From the NCBI GenBank assembly GCA_019649035.1, contig BMAT01002136.1, positions 452,696-498,015 of the forward strand: DNA of 45,320 bases. Direction: 5' to 3'. This document shows positions 1 through 11,140 of the stretch, piece by piece. Source of the stretch: Elysia marginata. Its lineage: Eukaryota > Mollusca > Gastropoda > Plakobranchidae. Position 1 is the first letter of the stretch. Each line of letters starts with the position of its first letter. Under the pieces are notes generated by a model that saw only the letters and a list, made by a program, of their open reading frames with translations, had not been told where the DNA came from and ran no database searches. The position numbers and the translations under genes were made by a program.

Positions 1-138
1 AACACGATGCGTACTTCCCACTACCGTAAAGACTCTTCTCAGTGCAATAGTTTTAGAAACACAGCAGAATCAGCTGTTAGTTGTTTTCAAAAGAGAGTTT
101 TTCCAAGTCATTATTCTTGTAAGAGATTTAGTTGTATA

Positions 139-178
<40 letters not shown>

Positions 179-3100
179 AATTTAGTAGCCAAGGGCTAAC
201 ACCCGATATACAATAAACGGAACGTTTTAGGAGATCGGTTAAACGGCTTTAACGAGAAAAGTGCAGAGAGAAAAAGTGACAGAGAAAGACAGACAGAGAG
301 AAATCGATTACATAAACAGGGTTTGGGTGGAGGGAGGACGAGTAGTCTTCAAGAAATACGGAATTAGATATATCAAACTAAAGCACTAGGTTAGGAATTC
401 TTTGTCAACATAATGGGAAACTTGACCCCTATTTGATATTTCAATTCGTGTGACTGTCTTCTTTGTTTTCTCTGATCTTTGTTAGCTTTCAAACTTCATT
501 TTAAGTGTCAGACAAAATCCCGTTCGAAAATCTTAATCGCTTTTTAACAATAATGTTGTCTCTGAACCTCAAAAGAAAAGTCCAAACTATCGCCTTGTGC
601 TTTTGAAAGATAAGATCTTTTTAATGACCCCCGCTGCCAAGATCTTGTTACTTTTTTATGTCATTTCTCTTGAGCGAAAAAATGACAGACAAGACTTTTT
701 ACATTTTTTTTTATGGAAGGGCCGTTAATAAAAAAATGTTATTATGTAGCTTTTACTAGTTCGATTTTTTCACGAGCTTGTGCAACAATTCCAATCACCA
801 GCTGCAGTCGATTAAAAGGAGCAATGCTTTGTTAATGCAGACGATAAACTTCAAAAACGTGTTTTCAACCGCCTGTGGCTATGGTTTGAAAGAGACAGCT
901 CAGACAGGTAAACGACAAAGCTTCCTGTCTCAGTTTTTCGATATGTTACAAAAAAACATTATGTCTCATCACAAAGCAACGTCTCTATAACGTGAAGTTA
1001 GGATTTTTTGTACTATTGAATTTCCACTTTCTTGTTGTTCCCCCTTCTTTTTTATTACATTTTCTCAAGGACTTATATAAGTTGATGAGTTCCTTTTCCC
1101 ATACCTTTTTGTTATCTGCTAACCTGTTTCGTTCACAATTGATAGCTTATTAATTTCGCGTCTTTTCTAAGCTTTAAAAAGAATGTGATCTATCTTAATA
1201 CATTTACAATGTCATTAAAAAAAACTTTAAAACCAACGAGAATCAATGGAGGCTATCAAGACTACATAAAATACATATTAAGAAATGAAAATTTTCTTCA
1301 CAAGAAATTGCACTAACAAACACCTTCAAATGTCTTTCCCAAGCTACATAAGTGATTGCAATATTAAAATTTCAACTAAACTAGATTTGAAGTTCAATGC
1401 CTCAGTTTCTGTTTGTTAAAAGCAAAATCGTTGATACAAAACTAGTTTACCCGCAAAAAAGGTTTAAATATTTTATGATTGAAATTTTATAAGCTGTCTC
1501 ACTGGAACTAACTATCGGAACAACAAAATCACAGTCTCAAAAGCTGTGGATAACGAATGGTTTCTATTGTAGTTATTGTTTTGAAATGCACATACCCTTG
1601 ACAAAGTGGGTAGCGTTAAATAAAACAGTGAAAATTTTCTTCTGTGAAACAAATCTAGACAATGAGGCAACGTTTTCAGCGGTGTTTTTGTCAGAAGAAA
1701 AAAAATAAGCTCAGATACTGATGAAAACTTTGAAAAACGCGTGGAACCATTTTAAACATCAAGACATACTGAGAAACCAAGGACTATGTCTCAAGCGCTT
1801 TTTGTAGAAAGCCTACAGGTCTTTTAGCTTTTTAAACATCATTTGCAAGCAATGTTCAGCGTATCTAAAATTACCTTTTCGGTTTGTTTGTTTTTGAAGT
1901 TACATATTTAGTTGCTACCAACAAATATTTAATAAAAAAAAAAGAAATTCGCCAAAAAATTAATACGTATTGTTCGGAAAAAATTATTTCAGATAAAATT
2001 ATAATGAAGAGTAAAAAGTAAATAAAGTTATTTTATACTCGATACGAGCATCAGGTTTCAGGGGGCATTGAGGGTCCTTTTTTGTTATGAGTAGGCACGA
2101 TAGAAAAGAAAAAAATATAGCTTGCCATTTTTACGCTTTTTCACTTGTTTTTTTTTATGATTGAATGATACAATTTTCAGATATATTTATGAGGGCCGAC
2201 TTAAACACAACTCTATTCAGGGGAAAAAAGGGAGGGGGAGTACTGTTTTTTAGCATTTTGAAGAGAGGTCTGCTTGCTTTTGAACATGAAACCAAATAAA
2301 AAGAGGGCCGCATTTAAAAGCCGCAGCAACCAATTCCTGTCTTAGAAAGATTTATCATGGTGAACAAAAGGTAAAAAATGTTTTTTGCAGGAAACGATAA
2401 ATAAGAGAAAAGTATGCTGCAAGACAAAGATCATACAAAGTGAGATTCCTGAAATTGTCAATACTTTGCTCGTAAACGCCTAAAGATAAGACTTATATGA
2501 CATGTATTTGATAATTTAGGCGCAACTCGTTACACCGGTATTGCCTTGTCCTGTCTTCTCATAACCCAGTTTTGAGAAATATCGGTTTGAAAATTCCACT
2601 TACGACAAATTTTGTTAGCTTTGGAGATTGCAATACTGTCGTTCTTTGGGTCCATTTTTATTGTCAAAAACTGCATTACTTTTAGTTCCTGTCGCCTCAG
2701 TTTTGTCTTGTCTTATTCACACTTTGGATCATATTAGGGATGCGAACGCAGAGCTTTTCGTCCTTGTCAGCTGTTCTATCTCACTTGAGTATAAATATAA
2801 TACTGCCTGGCTGAGGAGGAAAAATTGCTCATATTTGTACTAATTCCTGAATTGTTTCAGTTCTGTTTTGTCTGTTTTCAGATAACACAATATGGGTTTG
2901 AAAATTCCAGTAAGATATTTTTGTTTATTGTCAATATTTAAATACTGTGTTTCATTTAGGATATTTTCAGCGAGTTCGGTTTTTACCAACTTTATGTTTT
3001 GTTGTGATTGTCTACTTACCTCATTCGCAAATTAAACAACAATTTTATGCACATTGGCTGTATACGTGTAACTGGAATTTTTATATTAACCTATAAAAAT

Positions 3101-4304
3101 ATTTTAATTTCAGAAAATATTCTTTACTTTATTATACAGAGTAAAGAAGCTAGCAATATTGCAAGATAGCTTTACACAAAAATATAACATAATTACGATA
3201 TTTTTACTTTTAATTAGTTTGCCTTTGCTACTATCCTACGTGCTTTTAGAAATACACCGTTAAAAGCCTTTTTGTATTATGCAAAATGAAATTTCAAAAA
3301 TTTTTAGAGATAAAAGTTTATATCTTTTCAATCTAAAAATTTTTGCTTGTTCTATGGGTTGTACCGGTTACCACGACTGTTTGGTTGTTTCTTTAAATGA
3401 GAACAAATAGACGTTATGCCGTTATGATGCATAAAAAGACTTTTATTCACATAAATATTTTATTATATTTTTATGTAATTTTTGCGTGCAATTATTCCCA
3501 TAATTTTGTGATTAACATATGGTACGGGTTTTTTTTTGTTTGTTTTTTTTATATGATTAAAAACTGTTCAATATAAATGAATTTCATTTAACAAGCCTGT
3601 GGTACCCATTTGTTTCATTGATTCCAGCTCTCTTTCCACATTTAAAACCAGTATAAGAACTTTGCCCCTTATTTGATTTGTAAAATGTATTCTAAAGCGT
3701 CACACAGACGATGGTTGTAAAAAAATTGAGATCTAAACAATGTTGACACATTGTTTACTTAGCGTTAACCATAAATGATTTGCTGTTCCTGAACGCAATT
3801 TTCACATGGTTGAAATATATGGACCATAATTTAACTGAATCGAAAGTAACACCTCTACCTTTTTTCTGTCTTTGACATTTTTTTGCCTTCGCAATATCTT
3901 TTTACGTTTCTCTCACTTAGTTATTACAGACTTTAAGCAGCAACGCGTGAGTATGACGCGAACGTCTGTGGGTCTATTTTTAGAAACTGGTTTCATGATT
4001 TTAATAATTTCCTCAATCTCCTTTCCCGATTTTCACGCACGCGTAGTGAGACACGGTGCGTGTGCTAAAGGTCTCTATTCTCTCTCTGTACCCATTTTTT
4101 CTGGCTCATAATATGCACGATAAGTGATAAAACTCAATTCCATGAATCTCTTTCAACTTTCCATAACATAATTTCAGAGAGCTGTCATAAGCCCCAGTGG
4201 GCCATCGCATCGCATTCTTTGGTTTATATAGGGAGCCATTACCGTGTTTAGTATTAAGGCATAAGTTATCATTTAAAAAAACAAACAAACAGTGGGAATA
4301 AAAT
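1..4304 (-). other. Beta-tubulin intron 1 (incomplete), AT-rich, no exon seen
   Basis: This stretch follows the tubulin donor on the minus strand and contains no recognisable tubulin exon or other conserved coding sequence. It is AT-rich with homopolymer A/T runs and a (TA)n tract near 133-179. The short open frames here, including ones at 2628-2843 and 3872-4111, have no family signature and look like chance openings. Confidence 0.6.
133..179. repeat. (TA)n microsatellite
   Basis: Alternating TA, interrupted by single G in TGTA units, for about 45 bp. Confidence 0.9.
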
Positions 4305-4310
4305 GCTCAC

Positions 4311-4367
4311 CTTGGCTCCAATCTGGTTGCCGCATTGCCCGGCCTGCATGTGAACGATTTCCCTCAT
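4311..4367 (-). CDS. TUBB: Beta-tubulin, first coding exon (partial gene)
   Basis: The minus strand encodes MREIVHMQAGQCGNQIGAK, the almost invariant first 19 residues of beta-tubulin, followed at once by a GTGAGC donor (4305-4310). Beta-tubulin pairs with alpha-tubulin to form microtubules; QAGQCGNQIG is the first nucleotide-contacting loop of its GTPase domain, and the N-terminal MREI tetrapeptide is the known signal for co-translational tubulin mRNA decay. Only this exon is visible. The next exon should begin FWEVI and is not present between positions 1 and 4304, so intron 1 exceeds 4.3 kb and the rest of the gene lies left of the window. An intron after codon 19 is common in animal beta-tubulins. 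The only change from the commonest sequence is Met for Ile at residue 7. An isolated pseudo-exon cannot be excluded, but an intact donor and start argue against it. Confidence 0.93.
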
Positions 4368-4479
4368 TTTGATGCTGTTGTATGCCTTAGAAATCTGTAA
4401 AAACTTTTACCTATTTGAAGAATTTTCGCCTAATTGATAAACTAGTCGAACTGCAAAGACTTTCTAAGCTTGGTTCCTG

Positions 4480-4740
4480 ATCTTTACCGGACGAGGGCTC
4501 AAAAGACACGGGGACACTGGCGAAATTTATCGGAGGGAGGAAGGGAGGCGTGATAGGACAGGGTTAGACTTTGAGTGGGCAAACGACGGAACTTTCAGCA
4601 GCTTTTAGCGTTTAAGGCAAAAAGGTACATCTACGCCTGATTGGTTTCCAAGGCGCTTGCTTGACTTTGCTAAGGACGCTTAACATGGCAACAGCTTTGC
4701 CACGCCCCGTACTCTTTCATGGTATGGGTTCGAGGGTTAA
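4480..4740 (-). promoter_or_regulatory. Putative beta-tubulin promoter region
   Basis: This block lies just upstream of the tubulin start codon and is richer in G+C than its surroundings. Read on the minus strand it has a KLF/Sp1-type box GGGGCGTGGC (4699-4708), an RFX X-box half-site GTTGCCAT (about 4683-4692), a CCAAT box in ACCAATCAGG (CCAAT at 4640-4644) and a weak ATAAAT element (about 4525-4530). The order and spacing suit an RNA polymerase II promoter, but the transcription start is inferred, and a 5'UTR intron ending at a CAG near 4397 is possible. Confidence 0.35.
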
Positions 4741-4864
4741 AGTCAAAGAGGACTGGGGAAAAAGGTGAGGGTGGGGAGGGCTGGTTTTTATATAGATCTA
4801 CTAAAGAAAACAAGGGGTAAGAAAGCAAGAGTATCAGCAAGAGAAAGCTGAGTAAAGAAAGAAA

Positions 4865-4876
4865 GGGGGGGGGGGG
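4865..4876. repeat. Poly(G) run
   Basis: Twelve consecutive G inside a purine-rich stretch (about 4800-4930). Confidence 0.9.
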
Positions 4877-5094
4877 CGAGAAAATGAGAAAAGTATGGAG
4901 ATAAAGAGACAGAGAAATTGGATGGCGGCAGACGAACACTTTGAATGAATAAATAGAGTTAGAAATTCGGCACGTTTTGTAGGAAGATAAACCCCAATAT
5001 ACTTAGTGTGATATTTATTGTATACGAAAGTTGTAAGCCCGCGCCGTTCTCCCCAAGCAACGAAAAATTGAAAAGCTAATGTCGATCACAATTT

Positions 5095-5335
5095 AAAATA
5101 GTAGGGCGGCGGCTAGAAGGAGAAGTAGAGGATGAGGCGAAAGAAGAAGGAGTTGAAGGAAACAAAGATCAAGAAGAAAACAAGAAAAGGACAAGAAGAA
5201 GAAGGAGAAGAACCACAACAAGAACGATAAGAACAAGAACAAAAAGAAGAACAAGAATAACAATAACAAGAGCAAAAAAAAATAAGGATGGAACAAAAAC
5301 GAAAAGGACAACAAAAAGAAAAGCAACGGTAACAG
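5095..5335. repeat. Purine-rich (GAA/CAA/AAG) low-complexity tract
   Basis: The plus strand is almost entirely purine with occasional C, in degenerate GAA, AAG and CAA triplets. The open frame on the other strand is a Leu/Phe homopolymer artefact. The neighbouring DNA (4940-5380) holds nothing else recognisable. Confidence 0.8.
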
Positions 5336-5404
5336 ATTCTTTAGTTATTAATTATTAGTTTAATGAAACAAACATGTCGTTAAACGATAGACAAAAAATT
5401 CTGG

Positions 5405-5640
5405 ATAACAGCGTTATTAAGCATAAGAATTTTAGGCAAGTCTGTTCCAGCATTATTTAACGTAAGAATTTTCGGCAACCTTGTTCCAGCATTATTTAAC
5501 GTAAGAATTTTAGGCGACTCTGTTTCAGCGTTATTTAACGTAAGAATTTTCGGCAACCTTGTTCCAGCATTATTTAACGTAAGAATTTTCGACAACCTTG
5601 TTCCAGCATTAGTTAACGTAAGAATTTTAGGCAAGATTGA
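5405..5640. repeat. 39-bp minisatellite, about six units
   Basis: The motif TAAGAATTTT recurs at 5424, 5463, 5502, 5541, 5580 and 5619, exactly 39 bp apart. The units differ by a few substitutions. Because 39 is a multiple of three, the minus strand stays open and reads as a 13-residue repeat of the type ILTLNNAGTRLPK. No start, signal peptide, splice site or known family supports coding, so I call it a minisatellite. Confidence 0.9.
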
Positions 5641-6195
5641 CCCGGTGTTAAAGATCGGCTTTGACTGCCCTAGCTGGTTTGATTTTCCTTGGTCCTGACA
5701 CTGTGACGTTTCGAAGATCGAAGCAACAGCGACGGGATTCAAGGCGTCGCACTGCGGCTAAATTTTCTTGACGCCACTTTTTCACTGTCTCCCGAAGTAG
5801 TGATTGTTGCCACAATGACAAATTATAACTTGGATACCAATGCGATCTACAAATGAATTTAGGACCTTGGTTTTTTCCCAATATAATCATTTTTATTGGA
5901 ATAATCAAATTGTTTTCAAAGAGCTTGCTTATCGGAACAATTTACAAGAGTTGAAAAAAATTATTTCTCAACCGTTTTTTACTATAAAGATTGTCCCCGG
6001 AAATCATTGGTGACTTGTTTCACTACCTGTTATGTTGTGAGCTTAATGAGTACAAATTGTGTAGCTTTTCACTAGGGTATGTTCACTTTTACTGACTTTG
6101 CTATGATTGAAACAATAGACTCCCTGGTTGAAAACCTCTATTCTCATCGCTAGTGTCCACTCTATATATTGTTGGTTCACCGTCGTTTTCCTGCA

Positions 6196-6518
6196 ATTTT
6201 GTAGTTGGTTGGTTATTTGATTTTTTAACGTCCCAGTCAACTTCAAGGTTATATCAGAGACTACGCTGTAGACAATTAAAACCGTGCTACAACACTGTGA
6301 TGTAAGGGGCGCTTACGTACACTACACTCAGTCACATTATTTTAACACCGGGCCGACCAAACTTAACACTAAATCCATAATGCCAGACACTAGGCGGATC
6401 AGCTGCTAATGCCAATTTCAAAGTCCTTGGTTTGAATCGTCCAGGGATCGAACCCCGCACCTCCCGATCTCTGAGCGAGTGTCTTACTGCTAGGCCACAG
6501 AGCCGGTCGCGATTTTGT
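6196..6518 (-). mobile_element. tRNA-derived SINE, full length, with 7-bp target-site duplication
   Basis: On the minus strand the element begins with a tRNA-like head at about 6511. It has an A box TGGCCTAGCAG (6487-6497) and a B box GGTTCGATCCC (6444-6454), then a unique body, and ends in an AACCAACC-type tail near 6203. Perfect ATTTTGT repeats at 6196-6202 and 6512-6518 flank it and fit a target-site duplication. The element proper is 6203-6511, about 309 bp. The body is shared with the copy at 8140-8388. SINEs are non-coding retroelements moved by a partner LINE; the partner is not known here. Confidence 0.85.
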
Positions 6519-6770
6519 GTTTACTAAGTTTTTGAGAGAAATAGGCCTATTACAATTATGAGGTATGATTTTCATTTGTTCTATCAAGCCCTGATGTTTA
6601 TTTCATTTCACTTCACGTGGAAATTCTTGTAACAAAAAAGTAGTTCAGGCTACTTCCAATCAATTTACATACCCTTTCTTATCCACCTCATTTTGAAATT
6701 ATGTTGTGTTGCACTGGAAGTGTTAGGCGTATGCTTTGGAGTATATTTGAATGATGGCCGCCTTTATTTT

Positions 6771-6860
6771 CTTCTTCTTCTGTTTCTTCTTCTTCTTCTT
6801 CTTCTTCTTCTTCTTCTTCTTCTTCTTCTTCTTCTTCCTATTCTTCTTCTTCTTCTTCCA
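6771..6860. repeat. (CTT)n microsatellite
   Basis: About 90 bp of CTT/TTC triplets with few interruptions. Confidence 0.95.
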
Positions 6861-8129
6861 TGAACAGATACGCGTAGCAGTAATAATAGAATGTGTACTT
6901 AGAGTCTTATGTTTCTTAATAATGAGGATGGTGGTGATTATAAAAGCCGAACAAAAGCAATTACATTATCTAGTGTTGTTTTTTTGTAAATAGTTCTTTT
7001 CATTAACGAATACTGATGCGCATACGATAATATTATGCTTACCGCGTAAAACGGAGCGATATTGATGAAGAAACAAAGAACAACTAGAAAATGAAAGAAA
7101 GAAGAAAATTAAGTATTTTAAAGAAGAAAAGACAGAAAATGTCACATTGAGAAGACTAAAATATTAAGGAGTAAAAAATTCTTGGCTACTTTTAAAGAAA
7201 GTGTGCAATAACTTCCGATCTCCTAAAGGATTTTTTAATACTAACAGCCGCTGCCTTTCCTGCTGAAGCGAGGCCTAAGTGGAAATTGAACTTTCAGGAA
7301 AGAGGTGGCAATTGATCGATACATCAGGTCTTCTCTTTTCTTAACAACTAGTCAATAAGCTTTGATATCTCGACGACCGGGCGTAAATGCGTGCAAGTGC
7401 AAAGTAGTAGGGATTAAAAGATTTGTAAACCAGAAGTTTTTACACACGGAGCTGAGGAAGTACAGTTGAGCACGCTGCCTCCAAGTAGACAAGCCCCTGA
7501 CTTGTTGTGTGCCGCGCCTTCTGAAACAAGACACATCGATCTTTTATAGGTCTTAAAGAATAACTATTTTGTATAGAACCTTCTGCAGGCTACTCTCTCT
7601 AGTTTTCAGTTCTCAGATATAAAAAATTAGAGAAAAATATTGGGCTTGCGGTAGTTTCTCAGTCATAACTGAGTGCATGACTCTCAGATCATAGATATTG
7701 AGACAAAATCCAATGCGAAGAAACCACTGATCTAATTCATCAAACATATCAAAAACGAGATCTGCTTAATATACTTCTTTCGGATAAAAAAAAATTATTT
7801 CTTTTTAAAGATTTCTAAAACATGAGTAAATAACAATAAACAATAAGAGCCAGACTTAAAGGTAAATTGACTAAATCAGGGTACTTAAACTACATTCATC
7901 TGAAATGTTTCAACATGAATAAGTTAATGAGCCGAGCATGATCCTATATTTCATCGTCGGTAAAAGTCGCTCAACTTGTAAATATAAAATTTTGGAAAAA
8001 AATTTTTTATCTGAAAACCTTCAAAAGACCATCCTGCATTATGTGTATCAATATCGTGACCCTCTGACATTTTAAAGTCACCTTAATAGTCCTTAGACGT
8101 CAACTCGTATTTTATTTTGAATCCAGCAA
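6861..8129. other. Intergenic DNA, no gene recognised
   Basis: AT-rich. Near 7350-7540 the minus strand has a short GC-richer stretch that starts after a CAG with a T-rich run, but the translation is not recognisable and the frames are short. Confidence 0.5.
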
Positions 8130-8398
8130 TTGTAAGTCCCGGCCGAGTCAAACCAAGGACTTAAAAATTGGTATTAGTAGCTGATCCGCCTGGTGTCTGG
8201 CATTATGGATTTAGTGCTAAGTCTGGTCGGCCCGGTGTCAGGATAATGTGACTGGGTGTGGTGTATGCAGCGCTCCGTACATCACAGTGTGGCAGCACGC
8301 ATTCAATTGTCCCAAGCGCCGGCTCTGATATAACCTTGTAGTTGAAAAGAGACGTTAAAATTCAAACAACCAACCAACCAGCCTCTGCTTGTAAGTCC
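8130..8398 (+). mobile_element. 5'-truncated copy of the same SINE, with 10-bp target-site duplication
   Basis: Plus-strand positions 8140-8388 match the body of the element at 6203-6511, including the shared blocks AAACCAAGGACTT, GCTGATCCGCCT, GTGTCTGGCATTATGGATTT and GGTCGGCCCGGTGT, and end in a CCAACCAACC tail. The tRNA head is missing: homology starts just after the B box. Perfect 10-bp repeats TTGTAAGTCC at 8130-8139 and 8389-8398 flank it, so this is an independent insertion that was truncated on integration. Confidence 0.88.
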
Positions 8399-8399
8399 G

Positions 8400-9897
8400 T
8401 TAAATTTGTCAAAAACAGAGTTCCTGTTTGACTTACAAGTTGAGAGCTTTCAGATCCTCGTCCTAAAGTGCAACTCATCATTGCCAGCTCTTAAGGTTTA
8501 CACTTATTTTGTATTTTATCGCCAAGTTTCTTAATCTTGGTTTGTGATTACAAGTTAAGAACCAAGATGCAAAGTTTAACCTAGCTTTACTATGAATAAA
8601 TTCAACGATTCAAAAACGTTTCGTATTGAACGCCTTAGAAATAAGCGGCGGATAAAACAGCAGCTTTTTATAGAAACTCTTTTATTTTACGTGGCATAAA
8701 ATCTGATTTAAAGCAATTCATATTGTTGACACACTGATCAGTAGGGTAAGCGGTGTAATTTACAAAAGCAATTTCATTTTATTGATTGCTTTAAATATTA
8801 ACTTTATCTAGTTGCCATAAGTTTAGATACAGGTATGTAGTTGTTCTAGTTTTATTCCCTGGCACCAAACACTAGAGATTTGTTTGAGCTTCCCGGAAAT
8901 GGGCACTCCGTGTCAATCTGTTCCTGTACACTTGTTACTTCCGCCACTGCATTCTTTACTAATGGTATAAATCAGACTGCTTTCCAATGTAATCAAAGGG
9001 GGGGTAAATTCTTTTGTTTTTTGATCGCCCTTGACCGTGCTGTGACAAAACCCATCGTGTGTGTGCTAGTGTCCAGTGTCGGACTGCACCATTACGCCGT
9101 GTCCAGTTGAGGCATGGGGTTGGCCAGACGGATGTAATTCGGTAACGACTTGACAAAACATTCTGGTAACGAGTTAACGAGCGAGAAGTTCCAACAATGT
9201 TGACCGTCGCAATCAAAACAAAAAAGCATTGGCAGCAAACACGGGGTGTCTAATGTAAACATTGTCAAACGTTTTCTTCTTCCTTTACCCGTTGTGTGTG
9301 CATGTGTGCGTTGCCTCTCTTCGATCAATGCATACGTTCAAAGTTTTGCTTTTAAATTTCGCCACGATTACATGTGAAGGACCGAACCACAGCAGCCTAC
9401 AATATTGCCCATTGTAGCAGAAAGCAAAAAAAAATAATAACTTCGATGTGACGCATTTCAATTCTTTGCATAAAAGGAAAAAGTTGAGTTAATGTCACTA
9501 CAACAAGCTGTTTGGGAGAATAAAAGAATGAAACATTCACAGCTTATCGTTAGGTGAGAAATATTAGGGACAAATAAAACGAGTACACATTTCCAAAAAG
9601 TGAACTAACACTGAAACACAAGGGTTAGAAAATGTCACTTTGAAACCAGATACATCAAATACGGAACTCAACATTTTTAGTACAACTGGGGGAGCTCAAA
9701 CTTTCTTTTAAGAGTTTGAATTTGGATATGATCACATCTCTATGTTTTAGTTGCTGAAAAAAATGTGCAGTTAATTTATCTCAGTCGTAGTAACCCGAGT
9801 ACGATTAGCTGTCTCTGTCTGAAATCATGTCCTTTGATGAATGTGGATGTAGGGATTAATATTGAATTTTTATCCCCATCTCCTTTCCCGCTCATTC
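8400..9897. other. Intergenic DNA, no gene recognised
   Basis: Mostly AT-rich. The segment 8880-9340 is richer in G+C and open in several frames on both strands, but no frame shows a known domain or convincing splice sites. Confidence 0.45.
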
Positions 9898-9898
9898 T

Positions 9899-9947
<49 letters not shown>

Positions 9948-9995
9948 CCCCTCCCCTTTCTCTCTCTCTATCTATCTCCTCTATCTCTATCTCTC
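9898..9995. repeat. (CT)n microsatellite and CT-rich flank
   Basis: A poly-C run leads into nearly pure CT dinucleotides to about 9944, then a degenerate CT-rich tail. Confidence 0.9.
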
Positions 9996-10354
9996 TGTCT
10001 TTCTCTCCCCTCCTCTTTTTCGTACTCGCTCTGTGTTTCTCATACTCACTCTTTCTTTCCTGTCTATCCATATAAGTCTATTCTTTTTCACTTCAACTGT
10101 CCCCTTTCACATAAGAAATCTGAGGGTCATCAGTAACCGTTTAATGCAGACATAATTATGAATGTCTTCTCTTTCTTACCCTAAGTATTTGCCTGTATTG
10201 GCATCGTTCATGATGCATGTGAGCAAACGAACAGACAAACGGATGAGTGGACAAACATCAAGGTGTATAGATAAAATTCATAGAAAAAAAACGATTATAG
10301 AGGTTAGTTAACAAAAGCTTTCAGGAAAAAACTGGATAAACTAAGTATGATAAC

Positions 10355-10420
10355 TATAGTAATAATTATTTTATTTCTATACTGCCTTTCATTATCAAAG
10401 TTCAAGGCACTTAGCATAAA
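10355..10420. repeat. Fragment resembling a common invertebrate interspersed-repeat tail
   Basis: The segment reads like the widespread motif in which TTTATATAGCGCCTTTCA is followed by a complementary AAGGCGCTT-type block (here CTATACTGCCTTTC and AAGGCACTTAG). Recognised by resemblance only. Confidence 0.3.
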
Positions 10421-10669
10421 CTCTTAGCAAATAGACATTGTTTAAAGTTTTACAGGAATATTGTATATTAGTTACTTTAACAGTGTGTATTTCTAAACAT
10501 ATACATAAGTGTCACATATAATAATGATAATGATAATAATTGTTTGTGAGAAAACGTAGAAATGTTCGAAAAGGCATCTGGATATATTTCTATTTAAGAT
10601 CAGTACGTGTACGTATGAAAGTCAGTTAATGGAAAATGAAAAAAGAAAAGAGAAAAAATATTATAAAAC

Positions 10670-10720
10670 GAAGTGTGTGTGTTTGTATGTATGTGTGTGT
10701 GTGTGGGGGGGAGGGGGGTA
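10670..10720. repeat. (GT)n microsatellite with poly-G end
   Basis: GT repeats broken by TAT units and followed by a G-rich run. Confidence 0.85.
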
Positions 10721-10929
10721 AATAGGCATTCGCAGTTTGTAAAAACGCAGTCAAAATATATAAGAAAAGAAATAGAAATAAAAAGAATGAGGTAGACAAA
10801 GTGGCTAATTGAGAAGAGAGGAAGAGAGACAGGCAACGACAGAGAAGAGAGTTGTGAAAGAAAAGGGTGGAGGAAAAATCTACTTTTTCTACAAGCCTGC
10901 CTATTTCATCAGGTAGTCCCCCAGACTAC

Positions 10930-11140
10930 AGATATCTAGGGTTTATAACTGATGACAATTTAAACTGTCACGAACACACTATAAATAACTAGGGTGAACA
11001 AGTGATGACAAATTAAACTATTAGGAGCACACTACAAATAGATAGGGTGAAATACTGATGGCAAATTAAACTATCAGAAGCACACAACAAATAGCTAGAG
11101 TTTTTTCAATGACAAACTAAATTATCACGAGCTCACTTAA
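10930..11140. repeat. 53-bp minisatellite, about four diverged units
   Basis: The block GATGACAA-TTAAACT followed by CACACTA-AAATA and CTAGGGT recurs with its first base at 10951, 11004, 11057 and about 11108, a period of 51-53 bp. The last unit is the most diverged. Confidence 0.8.

Noticed and set aside
4700-4750. GGGTTCGAGGGTT resembling a tRNA B box
   Set aside because: No A box at the right distance and no tRNA-like folding arms.
5093-5326. Leu/Phe-rich open frame on the minus strand
   Set aside because: It is the complement of a purine-rich low-complexity tract.
9862-10155. Two overlapping Ser/Leu/Pro-rich open frames
   Set aside because: Both run through a CT microsatellite and lack any domain.
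10930-11140. Possible CRISPR-like regular array
   Set aside because: There are no unique spacers between constant repeats, the whole unit repeats, and the genome is eukaryotic.
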